From assembly GCA_030620375.1 (NCBI GenBank), contig JAUXEW010000137.1, positions 1-7,763 of the forward strand: a DNA stretch of 7,763 nucleotides. The letters run 5' to 3'. The notes beneath the pieces are model-generated. The model made no database searches, was not told the origin of the DNA, and was given only the letters and a program-made list of their open reading frames with translations. This document shows positions 1 to 6,338 of the stretch, piece after piece. The DNA comes from Desulfobacteraceae bacterium. GTDB taxonomy: Bacteria > Desulfobacterota > Desulfobacteria > Desulfobacterales > UBA5616. Position 1 is the stretch's first letter, and every line of letters begins with the position of its first letter. The position numbers and the translations under genes are program-made.

Positions 1-213
1 CAAGGATTCCAGGATCCAAGGATTCAAGGGTGTGAAGTTAGACCGTATTTTTCTTCCTTTTGGAATGTTGCTGCTATTCTATATATCTCTAAACAGAGTT
101 CGTATGACTTTTGCCAGACTTTCAAATCTTTGCAATTCTTTAGCATTGAGCGCTGATACGTCACTTCGTGTCACTTGAACCCTTGAATCCTTGACCCCTT
201 GTACCCTCAGCAT
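1..213. repeat. Repeat-rich intergenic region with inverted GGATTCAAGG-type repeats
   Basis: No convincing gene lies left of the transposase. The 14-mer CAAGGATTCAAGGG at 17-30 recurs as its exact reverse complement, CCCTTGAATCCTTG, at 180-193. Each arm sits in a degenerate run of the same words: CAAGGATTC also occurs at 1-9, and CCTTGACCCCTTG follows on the right. About 150 bp separate the arms. GTCACTT is repeated at 155-175 around CGT, which makes a CACGAAGTG-like motif on the minus strand. Repeats of this style are common between genes in deltaproteobacterial genomes, as I recall. A 44-codon minus-strand reading frame (79-213) runs through the repeat and is not called as a gene. Confidence 0.6.
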
Positions 214-239
214 GATATTGGGGACGGATATTGGGGACG
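214..239. repeat. Tandem 13-bp repeat at the left end of the transposase element
   Basis: GATATTGGGGACG occurs twice head to tail with no mismatch, at 214-226 and 227-239. The second copy runs into the left inverted repeat of the mobile element. ACGGA (224-228) and TCCGT (240-244) can also pair, so the end can fold into a small hairpin, as expected for the single-stranded DNA substrates of Y1 transposases. Confidence 0.7.
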
Positions 240-293
240 TCCGTGATAATTAAATATATTGACATGTGAAGAGAATTTCGTTAATGAATTGTG

Positions 294-1307
294 ATGGCAC
301 GCAAATCAAGAATAGATGCGCCGGGTGCGCTTCATCACATTATTATTCGAGGTATTGAACGAAAGGCTATCTTTCGCGATCACAAAGACAGATATCATTT
401 TCTTGATCGTCTTGGAAACATCCTCATAGAAACATCAACACCGTGCTATGGCTGGGCATTAATGCCCAACCATGTTCATTTGCTTTTAAGGACAGGACTG
501 ACGCCTATAGCGACGGTGATGCGACGCCTTTTAACCGGGTATGCGCAGCAGTTTAACCGGCGTTACAGACGTCATGGTCCATTATTTCAGAATCGTTACA
601 AGTCGATTTTGTGTGAAGAAGATCCATATTTAAAGGAGTTGGTACGATATATCCATTTAAATCCTATTCGGGCGAAAATGGTCACTGATGTAAAGGAGCT
701 AACGTCATATCCTTATACCGGCCATTCTGTTTTAAACGGAAAAGTTGCCTATAAGTGGCAGGACCGGGTTTATATTTTAAGGCTGTTTGATAAATCAGGA
801 AAAAATGCCGTCAGATCCTATAACCGGTTTGTTGTCAAAGGGATTGATCAAGGGCGTCGTTCTGATCTAACCGGAGGCGGACTGATCCGTTCGGCCGGTG
901 GCTGGTCTGCCGTCAAGGCGCTGAGGTATGATGGGATAAGGCTAAAGGGAGACGAGCGGATACTTGGCAGCAGCGATTTTGTAGAAACCGCATTAAAATC
1001 CGCCGGCGAAAGTTTGGTTAAGGAGGCGGCGTATAAGGCGCGAGGGCTTAATGTTGAAACGTTAATTAAACGCACGGCCGATTATTATGAAATTGAGATA
1101 GACGAGCTTAAGACGAACAGCAAGGCGGCAGGGATTGTAAAAGCCAGGGCCGTATTGTGTTATTTGTCTGTCAGAAGGCTAAACATAAGCTGTGTTGAGT
1201 TGGGGCGGGAGCTGAATGTAACGCCGACTGCCGTCAGCAAGGCTGTAGGCCGTGGGAAGGTGATTGTAAATCAATCTAAACTCGAGCCGATTCTGATGAA
1301 AGGTTAA
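294..1307 (+). CDS. REP-associated tyrosine (Y1/HUH) transposase with DnaA domain IV-like C-terminus
   Basis: This is a single-strand DNA transposase of the IS200/REP-associated (RAYT-like) Y1 family. Residue numbers count from the GTG at 291. The HUH metal-binding motif is in PNHVHLLL (His61, His63). The family signatures HGPLFQNRYKS (about 95-105) and YIHLNPIRA (120-128) follow, with Tyr120 the likely nucleophile that forms the 5'-phosphotyrosine link. Residues about 255-335 resemble the DnaA C-terminal helix-turn-helix: ADYYEIEIDELK, then GIVKARAVLCYL, then the likely recognition unit ELGRELNVTPTAVSKAV. At 337-338 residues it is longer than minimal IS200 TnpA (about 150), which the extra domain explains. 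I prefer the ATG at 294 over the GTG at 291 because family members start MARxxRI; the ribosome-binding site is weak. It is oriented opposite to the catabolic genes and is intact. Confidence 0.88.
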   Translation: MARKSRIDAPGALHHIIIRGIERKAIFRDHKDRYHFLDRLGNILIETSTPCYGWALMPNHVHLLLRTGLTPIATVMRRLLTGYAQQFNRRYRRHGPLFQNRYKSILCEEDPYLKELVRYIHLNPIRAKMVTDVKELTSYPYTGHSVLNGKVAYKWQDRVYILRLFDKSGKNAVRSYNRFVVKGIDQGRRSDLTGGGLIRSAGGWSAVKALRYDGIRLKGDERILGSSDFVETALKSAGESLVKEAAYKARGLNVETLIKRTADYYEIEIDELKTNSKAAGIVKARAVLCYLSVRRLNISCVELGRELNVTPTAVSKAVGRGKVIVNQSKLEPILMKG

Positions 1308-1309
1308 TG

Positions 1310-1340
1310 TATCATGGACGTTCCCTGTAGGCCCCTATAT
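1310..1340 (-). repeat. Right inverted repeat of the transposase element
   Basis: Read on the minus strand, this segment gives ATATAGGGG, then CCTACA, then GGGAACGTCCATGATA. It mirrors the left end at 215-248 (14 of 16 identical in the inner part). It starts just after the transposase stop codon, so the element has almost no 3' non-coding DNA before its end. Confidence 0.6.
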
Positions 1341-1393
1341 GGTTCATCACAATAAAGCGGTCTCGAATTATTGCGGAGGATACTGAATTGTAT

Positions 1394-1426
1394 ATCACCA
1401 CGAAGCGCACGAAGCTTCGTGGTGAT
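1394..1426. repeat. Perfect 13-bp hairpin (CACGAAG repeat) downstream of the catabolic operon
   Basis: ATCACCACGAAGC (1394-1406) and GCTTCGTGGTGAT (1414-1426) are exact reverse complements separated by the 7-nt loop GCACGAA. The word CACGAAG occurs twice directly (1399-1405, 1408-1414) and once inverted. The hairpin lies 11 bp beyond the stop codon of the last minus-strand gene, so it may stabilise or end that transcript. No run of T follows on either strand, so it is not a classical intrinsic terminator. A dispersed REP-like palindrome is equally possible. Confidence 0.6.
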
Positions 1427-1437
1427 TGCAACGAAAT

Positions 1438-1851
1438 TTATTTTTCTAAATTGGTGACGTTGAAGAATTGATCGAGATATGTTGTGACATCTTTTACCAT
1501 TGATCCTCTAAACACTTTTTTAACGCCCATATTTAATATCTTTTCAACATCCTGAGGGGGGAAAATGCCGCCGATGATGACGGGTATTTCTGGTGCATTA
1601 TGTTTTTTGAGCTGATCCATCAATTCCGGTGTCAATATCATATGCTCACCGGATAAAAAACTGATCCCGATCAAATCGACATCTTCCTGTATTGCCGTTT
1701 TAACCACCCCTTCCGGCGTATTATACATCCCCAGATAGATAACCTCGTAGCCTTCCTGCTTGAGAAGAGCCGCCAGGGCTTTGGCGCCGCGGTCGTGTCC
1801 GTCCAAACCGACCTTGGCAATCAATATTCGTCTTCTTTTTTCACCGGTCAT
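1438..1851 (-). CDS. B12-binding small subunit of an acyl-CoA mutase
   Basis: A 137-residue stand-alone cobalamin-binding domain of the methylmalonyl/isobutyryl-CoA mutase type. It should hold adenosylcobalamin base-off/His-on and pair with the large subunit encoded two genes upstream. The key DxHxxG motif is in VGLDGHDRGAK (Asp17, His19, Gly22), with His19 the lower axial cobalt ligand. The SxL motif is at Ser64-Phe65-Leu66, and IIGG (92-95) and FPPQD (97-101) complete the usual pattern. The length is normal for a separate small subunit, as in the IcmA/IcmB and HcmA/HcmB arrangement; classical methylmalonyl-CoA mutases fuse this domain to the catalytic chain. The ATG at 1851 has a good AGGA site about 8 nt upstream. 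It is the last gene of the minus-strand cluster, separated from the oxidoreductase gene by a 62-bp gap with a strong hairpin. Confidence 0.92.
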   Translation of the reverse strand: MTGEKRRRILIAKVGLDGHDRGAKALAALLKQEGYEVIYLGMYNTPEGVVKTAIQEDVDLIGISFLSGEHMILTPELMDQLKKHNAPEIPVIIGGIFPPQDVEKILNMGVKKVFRGSMVKDVTTYLDQFFNVTNLEK

Positions 1852-1878
1852 AGCAGGTCCTGTTTCTCAAACAATTAA

Positions 1879-1909
1879 GGTTCTTCTCCAACTGATTTGG
1901 AGAAGAACC
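1879..1909 (-). terminator. Strong intergenic hairpin between oxidoreductase and B12-subunit genes (possible attenuator)
   Basis: GGTTCTTCTCCAA (1879-1891) and TTGGAGAAGAACC (1897-1909) form a perfect 13-bp stem with a 5-nt loop, CTGAT. On the minus strand the stem begins 4 bp after the oxidoreductase stop codon. It is followed by TTAATTGTTT, a T-rich but broken tract, and then the AGGA site and ATG of the B12-binding subunit. It could be a partly effective terminator or a processing or stability element that lowers or uncouples small-subunit output. Which of these applies is inference. Confidence 0.5.
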
Positions 1910-1913
1910 ACAA

Positions 1914-3434
1914 TTAATAACGAATCCGTTCAGGTAGTATGTCACTTAAATAATCATGGCCGCTGACACGGGTTGCCGCTATAATACCGGCATGAGTCGC
2001 TGCATCATTGGCCGCCATGGTGCACTCCGAACTGTCTGATGCATGATATAATCCTGTAATATAGGGGTCTTTTGCCCTGGGTTTGGAGTCTCCCACCTGA
2101 AACGGCGCCTGGGCTACCGGAACCAGACTATCCGATACCGTACACATTGCCCATTCAAGGTTTTCCTTGAATCCTGTATAGTGATCTTCCATATATTGAT
2201 TCATTCGTTCCCATGCCACTTGTACCAGTTTTGGATTGTGACTTTCTTCATCCCTCATTGAAATATACGCATCCAGCAACTGTTTCCCCTGAGGCGCACG
2301 GGCCGGGCACATGCCGGAACTATTCCAAAATCCCATTCTGACGTCGCTGTCGAAACCATCTTCAACACCTGCAATTTTAGGAACAAAGGTCAAATGTTCA
2401 TTCACAACCGGTTTGCTTAATCCCCAGTAAACGGCGCAAATTCCGGCCCGCCAGAAGCTGTTTACCTTGTCCACAAAGCTTTTTGGGTAATGGCGTTCGG
2501 GTATGTACGTAAACATTTCATTAACCATCCCTGAATTAATGACGATGGGACATTCAATGATTTCGTCGTTTCCGTTAATATTAACGGAAACCCCTTTGAC
2601 TTTCCCGCCTTCAACAAGCACTTCCTTAACGGTTGCATTGAGGATGATTTCCCCGCCGTTTTCTCCTATGACGTCACAATATTTTTGAGGAATCTGCACA
2701 AAGCCCGGGGGGCCGAGAGTAGAGCATCCGCTGTATGAGAACCGGTATCCGGACCGGGCGACAGCCCGGTTCATCAAAATATTGTCACCGGCGGAAATGT
2801 TATCAGGAGAATTAATGGTAGTATTCATCGTAGCATTGACAAAATGGAACTCAAGCGTATCCGGATTCTTCGTCCGCTGCAACATCCAATCCTTCAGGCT
2901 GATATTGTCATATGAGTGGGCGGTTTCCGGAGACATCCGAACCATTTCACTGTTGATTTTACCGGTTTCCCGACGCGCTTCTTCATCCATCCAGGGGAAG
3001 TTGCCGCCTCTTTCAGAACCTTTCTCAAATCGGTAAAGGATGCCGTCGTGGAACCAACCGGCACTTGTGGCCGGGTACAGATCCAGAGGCTTTCCCAGAT
3101 AGGTCAGGCATGTGTTGGTTCTGCCTCTGTCCGTGATCATCAGTACGTGGATGCCGACTTCAAAGGACCAGCCCTTCAGGTACCCCCGGGTAAACAGTTC
3201 CTCGGGTTCGGGTATCGATTTTGTGATCCGGGTGTATGCTGCCTTACCCATGGTCTTTCGATAGCTTTTTTCATCCATATCACTCATATTAAATGAAAGG
3301 TCTCGCCCACCGATATGATCCGCTCTTTCCAGTACCAATACTTTCATCCCTTCTTTCTTGGATAAAATAGCCCCGGCAGTCGGCCCTCCAACACCCGCAC
3401 CGATAACGATCACATCATATTTTTCATTTTTCAT
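1914..3434 (-). CDS. FAD-dependent oxidoreductase, phytoene desaturase/carotenoid isomerase-like family
   Basis: An NAD(P)/FAD-binding oxidoreductase of about 506 residues. The N-terminal Rossmann motif is clear: DVIVIGAGVGGPTAG gives GxGxxG at Gly12, Gly14 and Gly17, with Glu36 in VLVLER as the likely adenosine-ribose-binding acid and DHIGGR (39-44) following. The C-terminus carries a second FAD-contact segment, ITGLYHASDSSECTMAANDA, typical of the amine-oxidase/phytoene-desaturase-like fold. No membrane segment or signal peptide is seen. I chose the ATG at 3434 because AAGGA lies about 8 nt upstream and MKNEKYDVIVIGAG is a normal start for this fold; a GTG at 3473 would add 13 residues but has no comparable site and nearly abuts the mutase stop. 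The gene lies between the two mutase subunit genes, so a redox step on the mutase substrate or product is plausible. The actual substrate is unknown. Confidence 0.82.
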   Translation of the reverse strand: MKNEKYDVIVIGAGVGGPTAGAILSKKEGMKVLVLERADHIGGRDLSFNMSDMDEKSYRKTMGKAAYTRITKSIPEPEELFTRGYLKGWSFEVGIHVLMITDRGRTNTCLTYLGKPLDLYPATSAGWFHDGILYRFEKGSERGGNFPWMDEEARRETGKINSEMVRMSPETAHSYDNISLKDWMLQRTKNPDTLEFHFVNATMNTTINSPDNISAGDNILMNRAVARSGYRFSYSGCSTLGPPGFVQIPQKYCDVIGENGGEIILNATVKEVLVEGGKVKGVSVNINGNDEIIECPIVINSGMVNEMFTYIPERHYPKSFVDKVNSFWRAGICAVYWGLSKPVVNEHLTFVPKIAGVEDGFDSDVRMGFWNSSGMCPARAPQGKQLLDAYISMRDEESHNPKLVQVAWERMNQYMEDHYTGFKENLEWAMCTVSDSLVPVAQAPFQVGDSKPRAKDPYITGLYHASDSSECTMAANDAATHAGIIAATRVSGHDYLSDILPERIRY

Positions 3435-3475
3435 TATCCCGTCCTTCCGCTGTCGGTTAAATTTAAAAGGCACTA

Positions 3476-5140
3476 TTAAAAAAACGGATGTGTAAGCACA
3501 TCAAGGGGATCATACGTTTCTCCCATGGCTATCCGTACGGTACCCAGTATTTCTCCCAATGTGGCGTATTGTTTTGTTGCGGTTATCATAAAGGCGATCA
3601 AATTGTTTTTTTCATCTTCTTCTGCCGTTGCTTTAAGCGTTTTCAATACGGCTTTCACCTTCTTTTCATCACGCTGCTCTTTTAATTTTTTAACCTTATC
3701 CACCTGGACTTTTTGCGACGCCATTGACGCGCCGTGGAATTCTTCGTATTTTTCAACTTCTTCATCGGTTCGATATCGGTTCAATCCGACAATAATACGG
3801 TCTCCCTTTTCTACCTCTTTTTGATAGTCCAACGAGGCCCTGTCGATCTCTGCATCCAACCACCCGGATTCCAGTACTTTTTTCATTCCGCCTTTTGAAT
3901 CAATTTCATCCATAATGGCGTAAACTTCTTTTTCAATCTGATCGGTTAACGATTCAATGTAATAGCTTCCCCCCAAGGGGTCGCCCACGCGGGCAACACC
4001 GGTTTCATGTGCCAGTATTTGCTGGGTCCGAATGGCCAGTCGAACGGATTCCTCTGTGGGAAGCGCGATGGGTTCATCATACGAGCAACAATGGAGAGAT
4101 TGTACACCTGCCAGCACTGCGGCCATGGCTTCATAAGCAACACGAATAATATTGTTTTTCGGTTGAAACGGTACCAGGGAGCATCCGGCGGTGTGAACAC
4201 CGAATTTAAATTTTTGTGATTTTGGATCCTTCGCCCCGAACCGGTCTTTCATTAATTTTGCCCATATTCGCCGGGCAGCCCTTAGTTTTGCAATTTCTTC
4301 AAAAAAGTCCATATGAACGGAACAGTAAAATGCAAACCGGTTTGCAAATTGATCAATGTCCAGTCCTCTGTCCAATACGCCCTGAATGTAAACCATTGCC
4401 ATGGCGAACCCGAACGCAACTTCCTGGGGCGCACTCAATCCCTGTTCCCTGAGATCATACATATTGACATTGATGGGATACCAGTAGGGCATGTTCAGCG
4501 TACAATATTCTATCACATCAACGGCGGTTTTAAGGGCCAGGTTTATGGGGGACGAGATGGCAAATCCCGCATAACGACAGTGTATGGGGTCATTCTGGGT
4601 GGTCCCTTTTAAGTCGGACGGTTTTATCCCGCTATTTTCAGCCAATGCAATGTATTGTGAAAGGGCCACGGGCGTTTGAGTGGAAGAAGCGATCAGAGAC
4701 ATGCTGATCTGATCCATGGCGATGCCGTTCATCATCATTTCCATATCTTGCAGGGTGCACATGGGCACCCCCTGGACGCCTACTTCGCCTTTGGAACGGG
4801 GATGATCCGAATCGATTCCCATAATGCTAGGATTGTCGGGGATAACGTTCAGCCCACCGGCACCTTCACGGATTAAATAAATCAACCGCTCATTGGTCTC
4901 CTCCGATGTCCCGAACCCTGATACTTCGCGTGTGGTCCACAACCGACCCCTGAACATATCCTGATGAATTCCGCGGGTGTAAGGATAGCTTCCCGGATCA
5001 GAAACGCTTTTTTGATAATCGAAATTCGCCAGATCATCGGGGTTGTAATAGTCTTTTACCGGCAGTCCCGAATGTGTTGTTCCAACACTAGATTTTTCGT
5101 AATATCCATCCAGGTTGGTTTTCTGTTTCTTTTTATTCAT
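3476..5140 (-). CDS. Large subunit of a B12-dependent acyl-CoA mutase with atypical active site
   Basis: A 554-residue methylmalonyl-CoA-mutase-family TIM-barrel chain without its own B12 domain, as in isobutyryl- and 2-hydroxyisobutyryl-CoA mutases. Family landmarks, in order: RGRLWTTREVSGF (64-76), GIDSDHPR (108-115), GTTQND (179-184), FFEEIAKLRAARRIWAKL (279-296), QSLHCCSYDEPIALPTE (347-363), GDPLGGSYYIESLT (386-399) and VGLNRY (451-456). Placed without gaps against Propionibacterium methylmalonyl-CoA mutase as I remember it, Arg82, Arg87, Thr195, Gln197 and Gln330 are kept (Arg66, Arg71, Thr180, Gln182, Gln347). Tyr89 becomes Val73, Arg207 becomes Gly192, His244 becomes Asp229 and His328 becomes Gly345. 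The carboxylate-binding pair is thus missing, so the substrate is unlikely to be methylmalonyl-CoA. The ATG has AAGGA 8 nt upstream. It lies 55 bp after the acyl-CoA dehydrogenase gene and 41 bp before the FAD enzyme gene. No MeaB-type chaperone gene is in view. Confidence 0.9.
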   Translation of the reverse strand: MNKKKQKTNLDGYYEKSSVGTTHSGLPVKDYYNPDDLANFDYQKSVSDPGSYPYTRGIHQDMFRGRLWTTREVSGFGTSEETNERLIYLIREGAGGLNVIPDNPSIMGIDSDHPRSKGEVGVQGVPMCTLQDMEMMMNGIAMDQISMSLIASSTQTPVALSQYIALAENSGIKPSDLKGTTQNDPIHCRYAGFAISSPINLALKTAVDVIEYCTLNMPYWYPINVNMYDLREQGLSAPQEVAFGFAMAMVYIQGVLDRGLDIDQFANRFAFYCSVHMDFFEEIAKLRAARRIWAKLMKDRFGAKDPKSQKFKFGVHTAGCSLVPFQPKNNIIRVAYEAMAAVLAGVQSLHCCSYDEPIALPTEESVRLAIRTQQILAHETGVARVGDPLGGSYYIESLTDQIEKEVYAIMDEIDSKGGMKKVLESGWLDAEIDRASLDYQKEVEKGDRIIVGLNRYRTDEEVEKYEEFHGASMASQKVQVDKVKKLKEQRDEKKVKAVLKTLKATAEEDEKNNLIAFMITATKQYATLGEILGTVRIAMGETYDPLDVLTHPFF

Positions 5141-5195
5141 GATTATTATCCTTACCGGTTTGATTGTCCTGCAACATCTGAATCATCCAACTGTT

Positions 5196-6338
5196 TTAAT
5201 AAATTTTACTAAGATGTCTGGCAATTTGCATCCGCTGAATCTGATTGGTTCCCTCGATGATCTGTGTCGCCTTTGCATCTCTCATCATTTTTTCAACCGG
5301 ATAGTCCGCCATGTATCCGTATCCTCCCAGCACCTGGACGGCATCGGTGGTCACCTTCATGGCAATATCGGAAGCGGCACATTTGGCAATGGAGGCGTAA
5401 TAATGGAGATTTTTATCCCCCTGATCGACTTTTGCTGCAATTTCATAAACAAGGGATCTGGCCATTTCCACCTGTATGGCCATATCCGCCAGCATAAACG
5501 AAACCCCTTGAAAGCTTATGATGGATTTTCCGAATTGTTCTCTTTTTTTGGCGTAGGATACGGCAACTTCCATTGCCCCCTGGGCGATTCCCAAAGCCAT
5601 GGCCGCTATCATTACCCGGGTCTCTGTAAGAGATTGATGAACCAGTTGCCATCCCTTGCCGATTTGACCCAAAAGGTTTTCTTTCGGCACCCTGACGTTG
5701 TCAAAGGTTAATTCGCAGGTGGGTGAAGCCCGAAATCCCATTTTTTTTTCGGGTTTCCCAATTTTAAAACCCGTGGTATCTTTTTCCACCAGAAATGCCG
5801 TAATACCGTCTCTTCTGAGTTCCGGATCAACCGTTGTAAAAACAACATACAGATCCGTCAAACCGCTGTTTGATATGAAGCATTTACTTCCGTTAATAAT
5901 ATAATGGTCACCATCAGGCGAGGCCAGTGTCTGTAAAGAAAAGGCGTCCGACCCTGCATTCGGTTCGGTAAGGGCGAATCCGACCAGGTAATCCCCCTTT
6001 CCGATTTTGGGCAAATAGGTATGCCGCTGCGCTTTGCCGGCACCTTTCATGAAACTGCATAAGCCTGCTTGGTGATGGGCGACGGTATTGGCACAGGTCC
6101 CGTCAACCCTTGCCAGTTCTTCAACCACAATACAGCTTGACGTGAAATCCATTCCACCGCCGTCGTATTCTTCCGGGATCCGCAAGGCAAACAGACCGCT
6201 CTCAATAAAAATGTTGTGTAATTCAGGAGGGTATTCTTTGGTTTTATCCGCCTCTGCCGCCAGTTCGGCAATTTTATCGCGACACAGTTCGCGGAGCATC
6301 TTTTGAATCATTTCATGCGTTTTGGAAAAGGTTGCCAT
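5196..6338 (-). CDS. Acyl-CoA dehydrogenase
   Basis: A 380-residue FAD-dependent acyl-CoA dehydrogenase of the usual length, expected to introduce an alpha,beta double bond and pass electrons to electron-transfer flavoprotein in the cytoplasm. Visible signatures are ALTEPNAGSDA (122-132, flavin/substrate contact), KKREQFGKSI (264-273), QVLGGYGY (335-342) and IIEGTNQIQR (360-369). Glu362 is in the position of the catalytic base of short- and medium-chain acyl-CoA dehydrogenases. This marks it as a genuine dehydrogenase rather than an isovaleryl/long-chain type with the base elsewhere. In this cluster a cyclic (cyclohexanecarboxyl-CoA dehydrogenase-like) or branched acyl-CoA substrate is plausible, but specificity cannot be read from the sequence. 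The ATG has AAAGGGAG about 13 nt upstream, a somewhat long spacing. A 227-bp gap separates it from the upstream SDR gene, and 55 bp from the mutase gene downstream. Confidence 0.93.
   Translation of the reverse strand: MATFSKTHEMIQKMLRELCRDKIAELAAEADKTKEYPPELHNIFIESGLFALRIPEEYDGGGMDFTSSCIVVEELARVDGTCANTVAHHQAGLCSFMKGAGKAQRHTYLPKIGKGDYLVGFALTEPNAGSDAFSLQTLASPDGDHYIINGSKCFISNSGLTDLYVVFTTVDPELRRDGITAFLVEKDTTGFKIGKPEKKMGFRASPTCELTFDNVRVPKENLLGQIGKGWQLVHQSLTETRVMIAAMALGIAQGAMEVAVSYAKKREQFGKSIISFQGVSFMLADMAIQVEMARSLVYEIAAKVDQGDKNLHYYASIAKCAASDIAMKVTTDAVQVLGGYGYMADYPVEKMMRDAKATQIIEGTNQIQRMQIARHLSKIY

Larger units (their letters stand above)
215..1340 (+). mobile_element. Small IS200/REP-type element with imperfect inverted ends around a Y1 transposase
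   Basis: The transposase gene is bracketed by related sequences in inverted orientation. The left copy, GGGGACGTCCGTGATA at 233-248, matches the reverse complement of 1310-1325 (GGGAACGTCCATGATA) at 14 of 16 positions. The similarity continues outward: ATATTGGGG at 215-223 on the left corresponds to ATATAGGGG, the reverse complement of 1332-1340, on the right, with about a 3-nt length difference between the arms. The right copy begins two bases after the transposase stop codon. This fits a REP-associated transposase lying inside an inverted pair of its recognition repeats. Exact element ends and any target-site specificity cannot be fixed from one copy, and whether it still moves is unknown. 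Confidence 0.65.

Noticed and set aside
79..213. Minus-strand reading frame of 44 codons from an ATG at 213, ending with a helix-like stretch (SALNAKELQRFESLAKVIRTL).
   Set aside because: Its first half is translated intergenic repeat, no ribosome-binding site is seen and no family is recognised; at most a remnant of a former gene's 3' end.
259..287. TTGACA at 259-264 as a -35 box for the transposase gene.
   Set aside because: The correctly spaced -10 position (TAATGA, 282-287) is poor, and the start point would fall on the start codon.
848..1075. Minus-strand open frame of 75 codons inside the transposase gene.
   Set aside because: Antisense to an intact transposase frame, no ribosome-binding site and no family match.
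2916..3296. Plus-strand open frame of 126 codons.
   Set aside because: Shadow of the FAD oxidoreductase gene on the other strand; no recognisable domain.
3435..3473. GTG at 3473 as the start of the FAD oxidoreductase.
   Set aside because: The ATG at 3434 has a well-placed AAGGA and begins directly before the Rossmann motif; the 13 extra residues are basic and unlike the family.
3476..5140. Annotation as a true methylmalonyl-CoA mutase.
   Set aside because: The carboxylate-binding Tyr89 and Arg207 positions are Val and Gly, and the chain lacks the fused B12 domain of classical MCM.
5115..5711. Plus-strand open frame of 198 codons.
   Set aside because: Lies antisense to the acyl-CoA dehydrogenase and the mutase start, both of which have clear catalytic motifs; its product is low-complexity His/Phe/Gly-rich and matches no family.
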